Positions 53,706-62,638 of a stretch of 64,000 bases of DNA are shown one piece after another (the stretch's first letter is position 1; each line of letters starts with the position of its first letter). Origin of the DNA: Lentibacillus sp. JNUCC-1. Its GTDB lineage: Bacteria; Bacillota; Bacilli; Bacillales; Amphibacillaceae. The notes beneath the pieces were generated by a model. The model was given only the letters and a program-made list of their open reading frames with translations. It did no database searches and was not told the DNA's origin. The translations under genes and the position numbers were made by a program. The stretch is taken from assembly GCF_009741735.1 (NCBI RefSeq), contig NZ_WHOH01000001.1:1488001-1552000 (forward strand), read 5' to 3'.

Positions 53706-53815
53706 TCTAGCTCCAACGCCTACCCCCTCGAGTCATAAGCAATAACGCTCCGTGGCAAGGACCGCCACTACACGTTCTTGCTTATGATTTTCGGGGGTGA
53801 TCAAGGCGTTTCCGC
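53706..53815. mobile_element. 110-bp palindromic element (TCTAGCTCC family), copy 3
   Basis: Differs from copy 2 by a single base in the core (AGCAATAACG for AGCAAGAACG). It lies 20 bases beyond the stop codon of the betaine-binding protein gene, where it may act as a terminator. Confidence 0.85.
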
Positions 53816-53834
53816 TTTTGTTCACCTACTATTT

Positions 53835-54788
53835 TTATTGTGCGCCTTCAGTCCACTTTTCAACAGTGTCCTGATTATTGCTGACCCATTCTTGGGCTGC
53901 ATCAGCAGGTTCCATGCCATTGCTGATTTTAGTCATGACTTCACCAATTTGTTCTTTTGTCCAATGGAACTGGTCGAGAATTTTATACGCTTTAGGCGCG
54001 TCTTCCTCTAGGTTTTTACGGACGATGGTGTTGATGTTATCCGGGTCTCCGTAAACATTTTGCGGGTCTTCAAGAAACTTTAGATCCCATTTGGCAAATG
54101 CCCAGTGTGGGGACCATAATGTTACAACGATGGGCTCTTCTTTCTTGATGGCCTCACCTAGAGCTGCTGCCATTGCTGCAGATGAGCTGGCTTGCAGTTC
54201 CCACTGATCCAACCCATACTTAGGTATAACCTGTTCCCGGGTCACATTCATTTGTCCTGCGCCAGGTTCAATGCCGGTGATCGTATACTCTGTTTGATCA
54301 CCCACGGAATTCTTGTTTTCTTTCAGATCTTCAATAGAGTCTACATCCATATATTCCGGTACAACAAGTCCAAGTGGCGTGCCTTCTATATTTGGACCGA
54401 GATGTACAAGATCATCTTGATATTTATCCCAGTAGTCTGCGTCTGTATTCGGAAGCCAGACACAGACTGTTGCATCTGCAGAACTGTCTGCCACACTCGT
54501 ATACATGGCGCCTGAGTTGACTTGTTTCAGATCCACGTCATACCCTGCTTCTTCCAGCACAACTTCAATCACATGGTTGCTGGCCGTTGCTGAGTCCCAG
54601 CCCACATAAGGAATTGTAAGTTCCTTTTGGCCAAGCTCTAAACTGGTGTCTTCTTCGGCAGCGTTATTGTCACTTTTATCTTCCCCGTTGCCATTTGCGG
54701 CTTCATCGCTGCTGTTGTCACTGCAAGCAGCAAGCAGCATACCTAATATCAGTCCTGTAATACTTAGTAGTCCTATTTTTTTCCACAT
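53835..54788 (-). CDS. Glycine betaine ABC transporter substrate-binding lipoprotein (OpuAC-like)
   Basis: 317 residues. Lipobox MLLAACSD (Cys 22), acidic linker, then the OpuAC fold: IPYVGWDSATASNHVIEVVLEEAGYDV, aromatic-cage residues such as VCVWLPNTDADYW and VTLWSPHWAFAKWDLKFL. Binds betaine or a related quaternary amine outside the cell. No permease or ATPase gene is nearby, so it is either an orphan receptor or serves a transporter elsewhere. The genes upstream (isochorismatase-like and GbsR) are co-directional, 18 bases away. Confidence 0.85.
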   Translation of the reverse strand: MWKKIGLLSITGLILGMLLAACSDNSSDEAANGNGEDKSDNNAAEEDTSLELGQKELTIPYVGWDSATASNHVIEVVLEEAGYDVDLKQVNSGAMYTSVADSSADATVCVWLPNTDADYWDKYQDDLVHLGPNIEGTPLGLVVPEYMDVDSIEDLKENKNSVGDQTEYTITGIEPGAGQMNVTREQVIPKYGLDQWELQASSSAAMAAALGEAIKKEEPIVVTLWSPHWAFAKWDLKFLEDPQNVYGDPDNINTIVRKNLEEDAPKAYKILDQFHWTKEQIGEVMTKISNGMEPADAAQEWVSNNQDTVEKWTEGAQ

Positions 54789-54806
54789 ATCAATAAATGC
54801 CCCCTG

Positions 54807-55490
54807 TTATTTTTGGTCTTTGTTGCAATGTGGTTGATTCAGTTTTTCAAATACGTCTCTCATCGTTTCAGGTGTAAACTGAAGCTGATCCGGAAAGCTG
54901 GATTGCCAGCTTGTTGCCGGTTTGCCTTCAAGTTGTTTAATCATCTCAGAAGTATCATACACAGCAAGGTCATACACCCAATTGGCCATCATCAATATAG
55001 ATGCCATTTGGGAACCTTCATTTGTAGCCCCGCTCATGTCTTTGATAAGGTTAACTTGATAATCTCGAAAATAGGCATCAAAAACTGTTGTGACCAAGCA
55101 TCCGTCCGTCACGAAACCGCCGACGATTAGATGTTTAATGCCCATGCTTTTGAGCATTAAATCCAGACTCGTGTCATAAAAACTGCTCCAGCGATATTTA
55201 TCAATCACGATATCTTTTTCTGCGGGTTTGATTTGATCAACGATTTCTATCGCAGCGGTTAGATCATTGTAAAAAAGCGGCTTTCCCTTTTGGTCCATCG
55301 GCTCATTATTCGACAGGCCGACTTGGTCTGACCGATTAATGTGCCGCGTATAAACGACCGGGATATCCAGCTTTCTGCATGCCGCAATCATTTGCTCGGC
55401 ATTGCTGACGGCTGTCTCCATATTTTCAATTCCGAAATCGCTTTCTTTCTGCATATCGATCAGAAGCAGCGCTGTGTTTGTGTTATTCAT
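54807..55490 (-). CDS. Isochorismatase-family cysteine hydrolase
   Basis: 227 residues. Triad visible as Asp 12 (ALLLIDMQ), Lys 98 (IVIDKYRWSSF) and Cys 131 (GGFVTDGCLVTTVFDAY), with the cis-peptide segment GGFVTDG before the Cys. Members hydrolyse amides (nicotinamide, carbamoylsarcosine, peroxyureidoacrylate). Its start overlaps the end of gbsR by 8 bases when the gbsR frame is restored. The operon suggests an amide of a quaternary amine or osmolyte as substrate; this is inference. Confidence 0.82.
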   Translation of the reverse strand: MNNTNTALLLIDMQKESDFGIENMETAVSNAEQMIAACRKLDIPVVYTRHINRSDQVGLSNNEPMDQKGKPLFYNDLTAAIEIVDQIKPAEKDIVIDKYRWSSFYDTSLDLMLKSMGIKHLIVGGFVTDGCLVTTVFDAYFRDYQVNLIKDMSGATNEGSQMASILMMANWVYDLAVYDTSEMIKQLEGKPATSWQSSFPDQLQFTPETMRDVFEKLNQPHCNKDQK

Positions 55491-56042
55491 TGCTGTCACC
55501 TTCTTCTTCATTTACCGGGATATGTTTGAATATCTCCCGAGATTCCATCGTATTGGCCAGTTTCATTGTCCAGTCAAAATAAGACATCGTGTCGTTTATA
55601 TCATCTAGGTCCCTTGAGCCATTTGTTTCGCTTCCTCGGATTCTCCGTTTACAGCAATGTCTTTCAAGGTTTCCTCGACTTGATCGTTCGCTCTTAAAAT
55701 AATATTGCGTTCCTGACGCAGGATTTTTACAAAAAAGGCAAAGAAGTTTTTAAAGAAATCTTTTTCAGCGATGTAGTGGTCTTTACGACTGCCTTTTTTC
55801 CAGACTTTGATGACCATTTCTGTATCGAGGAGGTCACGCAAACCCGTGCTGACACTGCCCTTGCTCATGGCGACCTCATCTTTGATGTCATCCAGACTGA
55901 GCGGTTTGTTGGCAAAATAAAGCACACCGTAGATTCTCCCGACAGATGGCGTTACACCGTAAATGACCATTGTCTGAGCGATCGCGCTGATTAAAATATC
56001 CCGTGATTCTTCAATGCGTTGCAGATCATCTCTTTGAGTCAA
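55483..56042 (-). pseudogene. GbsR/MarR-type regulator, frame broken by one missing base (probably intact)
   Basis: MTQRDDLQRIEESRDILISAIAQTMVIYGVTPSVGRIYGVLYFANKPLSLDDI...SKGSVSTGLRDLLDTEMVIKVWKKGSRKDHY is the GbsR winged-helix domain (helix-turn-helix about 50-95). The frame as given stops at 55605 after QMAQGT. One extra base in the CCC at 55611-55613 (plus strand) reads on as QGDLDDINDTMSYFDWTMKLANTMESREIFKHIP and ends at 55483, giving about 186 residues, close to B. subtilis GbsR (180). GbsR-type proteins sense choline and repress betaine synthesis or uptake genes. Confidence 0.8.
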
Positions 56043-56081
56043 TTTGCCCCTCCTTTCAGCGGTGGTTTAATCTGTTTAAAA

Positions 56082-56140
56082 TGTTCAATACAAATTGAAC
56101 AACTGGTTTATAGCATACACAAATAGAATGAGGATGTCAA
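56082..56140 (-). promoter_or_regulatory. gbsR operon promoter with TGTTCAAT dyad
   Basis: Minus strand: -35 TTGACA (56135-56140), 17 bases, -10 TATGCT (56112-56117). Ten bases further down lies the perfect dyad TGTTCAAT-N4-ATTGAACA (56082-56101), suited to autorepression by the GbsR-type product. Confidence 0.7.
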
Positions 56141-56160
56141 ATTCGATTGCTTGAACGACA

Positions 56161-56194
56161 AAAAAGCTTGTCGGAATTCCGGCAAGCTTTTTCA
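56161..56194. terminator. Terminator of the SDR gene at 56208
   Basis: AAAAAGCTTG-T-CGG pairs with CCG-G-CAAGCTTTTT around AATT. Confidence 0.8.
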
Positions 56195-56207
56195 AATTAT
56201 ATCTGTA

Positions 56208-57011
56208 TTAAGATTGCTGTTGCATCATTTCATTAAACAATGGGGTGGTCGGGTTGGCGATGTAGTGTCCGCCTTCAACATCAATAACCTGTCCAGTAAT
56301 GAATTTGGACTCATCAGACGCCAGGAATAAGATGGTATAGCCAATGTCGTCCGCTTCGCCATGATAAGGGAGGGCGTTATGACGCAAAAATTCTTTGTTG
56401 ATTGTCTCCGGAATATTTTGTTCAGCAGCCGGTGTCATAATTAATCCAGGTGCAACGCCATTGCAGCGGATAGAGTCTTTTCCGTATTGGGTGGCCACAT
56501 ATTTGGTCAGATGGTTGACGGCAGCCTTGGTCGATCCATAAGCTGTTCTAATCGAATCACTGGCAGATCCGGCCATGGATGACGTATTGATAATAGAACC
56601 TCCGCCGGCTTCTTTCATATAAGGAATCGCATAGCGGCAACCGAGCAGCACGCTTGTCAAATTCACGTCAATCAGGCGATGCCATTCGTCAATGTCGATG
56701 TTGACCACATCTAGGTCTTTCTGCATATTGGTCAGTCCGACGTTATTGACGAGGACCGTTATGGTGCCATATGTGTTAACGGTGAAGTCGACGGCTTCCT
56801 TAATCGATTCCTGCTGGCCGGCATCAAGGAAAATTCCTGTTGCTTCATGATCGGCAGTTTTGATGTCTTCAGCCGCTTTCTTGGCGCCTTCCTCGTTGAA
56901 ATCGGCGATGACGACTTTTGCACCTTCTTTTGCCAATAGTGTGGCTGTGGAAAGACCAATGCCTGATGCGCCACCGGTTACGAGTGCTACTTTATCTTGT
57001 ACACGTCCCAT
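56208..57011 (-). CDS. Short-chain dehydrogenase/reductase
   Basis: 267 residues. TGGASGIG (about 11-18), NNVG in place of NNAG, Ser in INTSSMAGS, YGSTK, and C-terminal ITGQVIDVEGGHYI. NAD(P)-dependent oxidoreductase of unknown substrate. ATG 57011 follows AAGGAGT. It is divergent from the CoA-transferase gene; the gap of 210 bases has no recognised operator. Confidence 0.85.
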   Translation of the reverse strand: MGRVQDKVALVTGGASGIGLSTATLLAKEGAKVVIADFNEEGAKKAAEDIKTADHEATGIFLDAGQQESIKEAVDFTVNTYGTITVLVNNVGLTNMQKDLDVVNIDIDEWHRLIDVNLTSVLLGCRYAIPYMKEAGGGSIINTSSMAGSASDSIRTAYGSTKAAVNHLTKYVATQYGKDSIRCNGVAPGLIMTPAAEQNIPETINKEFLRHNALPYHGEADDIGYTILFLASDESKFITGQVIDVEGGHYIANPTTPLFNEMMQQQS

Positions 57012-57221
57012 ATCTACCACTCCTTAACATCATTTCATCCAAATTTTAGGATGTTGGTGTCTACACTTTAATTATGATCGTCTATAGATCTAAAGACAAC
57101 CCCCATTTGATGTCATATTTGTGAAATGTTGAGCAATTGGGTTGTTGCGTTGCTAGCTTACCTGTATCATTTTTAGTATTCTAAAGCTGAAAGGGAAAGT
57201 AAGAGCAAGGAGGTCTTTTCA

Positions 57222-58505
57222 ATGTGCTTAAACAAGGAATATGAACAAAAGCACGTCCACGTAAACGCTATAGGAAACTATATTAAACCGGGTCAGGACA
57301 TTATTACAACGCTGTTTGCCGGCGAGGCTTACACACTGATGAAGCAGCTGGAGCAATGCGGTCATCTGAAGGACAATCGTTTGTTTCAGATGCTGTCGAC
57401 CCGTGAGGTGATTAACACAGACCCTGATAAGGTACGGGTTACCAGCATGTTTTTGGGTGCTTATGAACGTCAGGCATATAAAGCGGGGGAGATCGATCTG
57501 TTGCCAAACCACTTTTCTGATGTGCCAAAGCTGCTGCGCGACATTACAACGAACCCGGTTGTCATGGCTGTGGTGTCTCCGATGGATGAAAAAGGGTATT
57601 TTTCACTTGGAACCAATTGTGATTACATCGCTACATTGATTCCACATGCAGGAGCTGTTGTGCTTGAAGTTAATGAACATATGCCGCGCACCTTCGGAAA
57701 GAACCAGATCCACATCTCAGAGGTGACGGCGTTTATAGAGCATCATCAGCCGATCCCGGAAGGCCCAGCCATCCTCCATCAATCAGAAAAAGACCAAATC
57801 ATTGGTGATCATGTCGCAGGTCTGATCAAGAATGGTGATGTGCTGCAAGTCGGTTTTGGGTCGATACCAAATGCCATAATGGATTACGTAAAACACTATC
57901 GCAATTTGACCATCCATACAGAAATGATCCCGGGAAAAGTCATCGATTTATTTGAAAGCGGGGCCGTGACAAATGAGAAGAACCCTTTTGTGAAAGGTAA
58001 AATGACAGCAACGTTTGCATATGGCTCACGTCAGCTATATGACTTTTTGCATGAAAATGAAGATGTTTATATGCTCCCGGTGAATGAAACAAACGTGGGA
58101 GAAAAGCTGCATGGGCTGAAAGATCTTGTCACTGTTAATGCTGGGGTGGAAGTGGATTTTCTTGGGCAAGTGAACGCGGAAAAAGTCGCTGATACGTACT
58201 GGTCCTCAACAGGGGGACAGGCAGATTTCCAATTGGCCGCACGTGTGGTCGAAGGTGGCAGGGGGGTCATTTGTCTGTATTCCACAGCAAAAGATGACAC
58301 CATCTCAAAAATTGTTCCGACACTGAAACCTGGTACACCAATTACGACGTCAAAAAACGATGTTGATTATATCGTGACAGAATACGGTGTGGCGCGGCTC
58401 AGAGGCAAAACGATTCGTGAACGCACACGGGCACTCATCAATATCGCCCATCCTAAATTCCGTGATGAATTAACCTACCAAGCTAAGGTGATGGGGCATC
58501 TTTAA
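57222..58505 (+). CDS. Acetyl-CoA hydrolase/transferase family CoA-transferase
   Basis: 427 residues starting with AAGGAGG upstream. Family motifs: VVSPMDEKGYFSLGTNCDY, LQVGFGSIPNAIM, VTVNAGVEVDFLGQVNAE (Glu that carries the glutamyl-CoA) and YIVTEYGVARLRGKTIRERTRALINIAHP. It moves CoA between acetyl-CoA and another acid (4-hydroxybutyrate, propionate or butyrate in known members). Followed by a second SDR and an MFS carrier, suggesting uptake and activation of a small hydroxy or oxo acid. Confidence 0.88.
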   Translation: MCLNKEYEQKHVHVNAIGNYIKPGQDIITTLFAGEAYTLMKQLEQCGHLKDNRLFQMLSTREVINTDPDKVRVTSMFLGAYERQAYKAGEIDLLPNHFSDVPKLLRDITTNPVVMAVVSPMDEKGYFSLGTNCDYIATLIPHAGAVVLEVNEHMPRTFGKNQIHISEVTAFIEHHQPIPEGPAILHQSEKDQIIGDHVAGLIKNGDVLQVGFGSIPNAIMDYVKHYRNLTIHTEMIPGKVIDLFESGAVTNEKNPFVKGKMTATFAYGSRQLYDFLHENEDVYMLPVNETNVGEKLHGLKDLVTVNAGVEVDFLGQVNAEKVADTYWSSTGGQADFQLAARVVEGGRGVICLYSTAKDDTISKIVPTLKPGTPITTSKNDVDYIVTEYGVARLRGKTIRERTRALINIAHPKFRDELTYQAKVMGHL

Positions 58506-58727
58506 ATGAGCAGCAGATCACTAGGAATCTGCTGCTCACGCGAAGGTGGTTAACCCATGAGGAGATCTAGCCCCATATCTGTCGTGACGTTAATTGGATG
58601 AAGGTCTTTTGCGTTCCACAATGTCAGGCCCTGGAAAATAGAGGTATAGTATGTGATTAATGAGTCAACGAATTATATGATAGAGATGCAAATATTCATG
58701 ACTAAATGAAAAGAGGGGTTGAATAAA

Positions 58728-59483
58728 ATGGGAAAATTACAGGATAAAGTCGCGATCATCACAGGAGGAGCCGGTGGCATTGGCCGCGGTATGGCGATGG
58801 CTTTTGTTAAAGAAGGCGCAAAAGTGGTCATTGTTGATTTAAATGAAGAAGCAGGGCACACGGTGGTCAAAGAACTGCAAAGCTATGTACCCGAATGCCT
58901 GTTTATCCAGCAGGATCTGACCCAGCACGATCAACTGGCTGGAGTTGTGAAACAAGTAGGGGACAAGCTTGGCAGAATTGATATTGTGGTCAACAATGCG
59001 CATGCCTCTAAAATGGCCTCCATTGAAAAAACAACACAACAAGAGCTCAATTTTTCATTTAATACAGGATTTTACCCGACGTTCTACTTTATGCAGGCTG
59101 CTTTGCCATACTTGAAAGAAACAAAAGGCAAGATCATTAACTTTGCATCTGGTGCCGGCATTAAAGGGGACCCAAACCAAGGTTCATATGCTGCAGCCAA
59201 AGAAGCCATCCGCGGAATTACGCGTGTCGCAGCCAACGAATTCGGTCCTTATGGCATCAACGTCAATATCATTTCGCCGATCGCTAAATCTGAGGGAATG
59301 GTTAAGTGGGCAGATGAAAATCCGGAGTACTATGAAAAAATGCTCTCAGGGATACCGTTGCGCCGTGCTGGTGAACTTGAATCGGACATCGGACGCGTTG
59401 CTGTCTTTTTAGCAAGCGAGGATTCTGACTATATTACCGGTCAAACCATTATGGTTGACGGTGGTTCGATTAAGTTACGCTAA
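58728..59483 (+). CDS. Short-chain dehydrogenase/reductase with altered active site
   Basis: 251 residues. TGGAGGIG (about 12-19), NNAH instead of NNAG, INFASGAG for the Ser strand, and YAAAK. The residue before the catalytic Tyr region is Ala/Ser, and the Asn position of helix alpha4 reads FNTGFYPT, as in several sugar or steroid reductases. Substrate unknown. ATG 58728 follows AGAGGGG. Third gene of the CoA-transferase region; a hairpin at 58509-58537 separates it from that gene. Confidence 0.82.
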   Translation: MGKLQDKVAIITGGAGGIGRGMAMAFVKEGAKVVIVDLNEEAGHTVVKELQSYVPECLFIQQDLTQHDQLAGVVKQVGDKLGRIDIVVNNAHASKMASIEKTTQQELNFSFNTGFYPTFYFMQAALPYLKETKGKIINFASGAGIKGDPNQGSYAAAKEAIRGITRVAANEFGPYGINVNIISPIAKSEGMVKWADENPEYYEKMLSGIPLRRAGELESDIGRVAVFLASEDSDYITGQTIMVDGGSIKLR

Positions 59484-59589
59484 GAAACAAAATATAATCT
59501 ATTTCACACGTTTATCACAAGTCGAGACCCACATGGTTTCAGGCTTGTGACTTAACGCATGAAAAAATACATCAAAAGGAGTCAGGCTA

Positions 59590-60846
59590 ATGGGGGAAAA
59601 GAAGTTTCACTTTGCTTGGATTGTGCTGATCGGTTTGTCAATTATGATGGGTGTGGCACGCGGGGGCGTTAATAACGCGGGAGGCTTGTTTTTAAGTCCA
59701 GTTTCAGAAGATCTGGGTATTGGCATTGGGAGCTTATCTATCTATCTTAGTATTTCATCGATCATAACCATGCTGTTTTTGCCGCTTGCAGGGAAGATGC
59801 TGGCAAAGTACAACATACGCGGCCTTCTGATTTTTGGGATCGTGTTGCAGGCGGGTTCATTTGCTTTATTTGGTTTTATGAAGTCTGTGTGGGGCTGGTA
59901 CATTCTATCGGCACCAATGGCATTTGGCGCTATATTTATTACCACACTTGCTGGTCCCGTGATTATTAATCGCTGGTTTAAAAAGAATAACGGTTTGGCC
60001 ATGGGTCTAATGATGGCTGCGGTTGGTTTGTTCGGTGCATTCATTCAGCCTTTTGCCGGGAATTTAATTGCTGAGCAAGGCTGGCGCAATGCTTATATGA
60101 TCCTTGGTGTAGGCGCTATCGTTGTGATTGTTCCGGTAATCCTATTAATGATTCGTAAAAACCCGGAAGAAAAAGGATTATTGCCATATGGGATGAAAGA
60201 TGGAAAAGATGCGGATTTCAATCCAGAAGAAAATGTGCTGCGAGGGGTGACCTTTGCTGATGCGAAAAAGTCGTTGGCATTTTTCTCAATGCTATTATTC
60301 TTGTTCTTTATGACAGCGATCGGCAGTTTCGCACAGCACATCGGTCCTTATGCGATAGGAACAGGATATTCTATTGAGTTCGCCGGACAAGTTATGGGCT
60401 CATTTATGGTAGGTATGCTTGTCGGTGCGCTTGTATTTGGCTTCTTGACTGATAAGATCGGCGCACGCAATACAGGTTATATGTCTATGATTGTTGGTAT
60501 TATTGCACTCGTTCTATTAATTTTTGTACCGGGAAATCCTGTCGTCTTCAGTGCGGCGATCGGTATGTTTGGCTTTGTTACGGCTTCAATTGGTACGCTT
60601 GGTCCACTGCTTACCTCAGCTATCTTTGGAAACAAAGAATATGGCCAGATCTATGCAACGATTGGGATCGGCCTGGCAGTAGCCGGGATCGTCGCGCTTC
60701 CAGGTTATGGATTTGTATATGACATAACCGGCAGCTATACACTGGTGCTTTATATGATCATTGCGATGCTCATCATTAACATCATTCTTATTACACTAGC
60801 CTTCAAAGGGAAAAAGAACCTGGAAGAAAAAGGCCTTTACAACTAA
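59590..60846 (+). CDS. MFS transporter, oxalate:formate antiporter/monocarboxylate-like
   Basis: 418 residues, twelve transmembrane helices. Starts WIVLIGLSIMMGVARGGVNNAGGLFLSPVSEDLGI; the central loop is short (KNPEEKGLLPYGMKDGKDA) and the GFLTDKIGARNTGY motif marks the second half. Carries small monocarboxylates or related acids. AAAGGAG precedes the ATG. Placed after the CoA-transferase and SDR, it may import their substrate. Confidence 0.82.
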   Translation: MGEKKFHFAWIVLIGLSIMMGVARGGVNNAGGLFLSPVSEDLGIGIGSLSIYLSISSIITMLFLPLAGKMLAKYNIRGLLIFGIVLQAGSFALFGFMKSVWGWYILSAPMAFGAIFITTLAGPVIINRWFKKNNGLAMGLMMAAVGLFGAFIQPFAGNLIAEQGWRNAYMILGVGAIVVIVPVILLMIRKNPEEKGLLPYGMKDGKDADFNPEENVLRGVTFADAKKSLAFFSMLLFLFFMTAIGSFAQHIGPYAIGTGYSIEFAGQVMGSFMVGMLVGALVFGFLTDKIGARNTGYMSMIVGIIALVLLIFVPGNPVVFSAAIGMFGFVTASIGTLGPLLTSAIFGNKEYGQIYATIGIGLAVAGIVALPGYGFVYDITGSYTLVLYMIIAMLIINIILITLAFKGKKNLEEKGLYN

Positions 60847-60852
60847 TTTATA

Positions 60853-60897
60853 AAAAGGGCCAGCCCCCGGATTTTAGAACTGGGGGCCTGGCCCTTT
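60853..60897. terminator. GC-rich terminator-like palindrome, copy 2
   Basis: AAAAAGGGCCAG-CCCCC pairs with GGGGG-CCTGGCCCTTT. Same family as 48804-48851. The remaining gap to 61148 has a -10-like TATAAT at 61034-61039 and nothing else recognised. Confidence 0.75.
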
Positions 60898-61148
60898 AAT
60901 AATGGCGAGCATATTCGATTAAAATTGATGATGTTTACAAATACCTGTTATTACAGCGGGCTTGTTCTGTTATATGGGATCTGATAAAGCGAGGTCGCTA
61001 AATAATACGTTTTTTTAGAGTTTAAACTTTTGGTATAATAGGGTAATAAATCAATACTTAGTGGATCCAATTACAATTTGTTCGAACAATTAACGGAGTA
61101 CTCCTGACAGCCCTTTTAGCGGAGGGTATATTTCAAAGGAGTGTTTAA

Positions 61149-62574
61149 ATGGAAAACGAAGCGAAAAGACCTTCGTTTTGGTATGCATTATCAATATTAA
61201 CAATGGTGATTGCTATTATTGCAACAGGGATGCTGCTTTTTGGCGCATCGATTCAAATCATGATGTTTACAGCGCTGCTTGCGGTGATCCCATTTATTAT
61301 GAAACTTGGCTACTCGTTTAAAGAAGTTGAAACAAGCATGTACGACTCCATGCTGAAGGCGTTGCAACCTGCGCTTATCGTGACGACTGTCGGTATTTTA
61401 ATTGGTGCTTGGATGAGTTCAGGCACTGTTCCGACGATTATTTTTATGGAATTGAAGCGATCTCACCCCGCTTTTTTCTTGTGACGACACTTATACTATG
61501 TTCCATCGTCTCACTGGCAACAGGCGCATCCTGGGCCACGCTCGGTACGGCGGGTGTCGCTATGATGGGAGTTGGCCACAGTCTGGGCATTCCGGTTGGG
61601 ATGACCGCCGGGCTATTGTCAGTGGCGCATTCTTCGGTGATAAAATGTCGCCGCTTTCAGACAGCACGAATTTATCCGCAGCGGTAGTCGATGCTGATCT
61701 GATGGATCATATTAAACATATGCTTTGGACGACTGGGCCGGCTTATGTGATCACGGCGATCATCTTTACGGTCCTCGGATTAATCTACGGTGGTGCTTCA
61801 GGCAGTGCAGCTGAGGTGGATGCTCTCATGACATATCTGTCTGAGAACTTTAACATCGGGATCATCCCTTTGATTCCACCGCTCATTGTCGTGGCCTTAA
61901 TTATTATGAAACAACCCCCGGTCACATCGATCTTTATTGGTGCCGCATCCGGTGGTGCAGTGGCTGTCCTGTATCAGGGTGCATCCATGAATCAAGTGTT
62001 TGAGACGTTTTTCAGCGGTTATTATGTAGAATCCAACATTGATATTGTCGATACGCTGTTACAACAGGGTGGTATGACAAGCATGCTGCCGATTGTGGCA
62101 CTGCTACTGTTTGCGCTTGGCCTCGGCGGTCTCCTGTATGCCTACGGGTTTCTTGAAGCCATACTCGAGCGTGTGACCGGCTATATCAAAAGCCGCGGTG
62201 TTCTCGTGGGTGTCTCGATGTTTACAGGTTATGCCATGATGGGTATTGGCGGTTCGTTTTCGTTTTCGGGTGTCATGACAGGCACACTGCTTAAACCGTT
62301 ATTCGAGAAATTCAATCTAAGCCCCGAAAATTTATCCCGCATTATTGAAGATACAGCTACACAAAGTGCACCACTTGTACCATGGACAGCTGGTGGTTTG
62401 TTTACAATAGGCGCACTCGGCGTATCGCCGGCAGTATACATCCCGTTCAGCTTTCTTGCCTTTTTGACCCCTATGTTCACACTGATCTATGGCATTACGG
62501 GTTATGCAATGAAAGAAAGAAAGCAACTTAAAATGAAAAAAGGCGGCAAAGTTAAAAAGCTAGCCGAAGCTTAA
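61149..62574 (+). pseudogene. NhaC-family Na+/H+ antiporter, broken by two missing bases (probably intact)
   Basis: Starts MENEAKRPSFWYALSILTMV with AAAGGAG upstream. Frame 1 runs to SSGTVPTIIF; frame 2 continues YGIEAISPRFFLVTTLILCSIVSLATGASWATLGTAGVAMMGVGHSLGIPVGMTAG; frame 3 continues AIVSGAFFGDKMSPLSDSTNLSAAVVDADLMDHI to the stop at 62574. The gaps close with one T added at 61441-61445 and one G at 61610-61612, giving about 475 residues and the full NhaC pattern (GDKMSPLSDSTN is the family hallmark). It exchanges Na+ for H+. Two separate losses in one well-conserved gene argue for consensus error. Confidence 0.85.
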
Positions 62575-62579
62575 AATAC

Positions 62580-62624
62580 AAAGGGCCAGGCCCCAGGACT
62601 TTTATCCTGAGGGTCTGGCCCTTT
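62580..62624. terminator. GC-rich terminator-like palindrome, copy 3
   Basis: AAAGGGCCAGGCCCCAGGA pairs with TCCTGAGGGTCTGGCCCTTT with a few mismatches. It separates convergent nhaC and wrbA. Confidence 0.7.
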
Positions 62625-62638
62625 AACTGTTTTGATCG

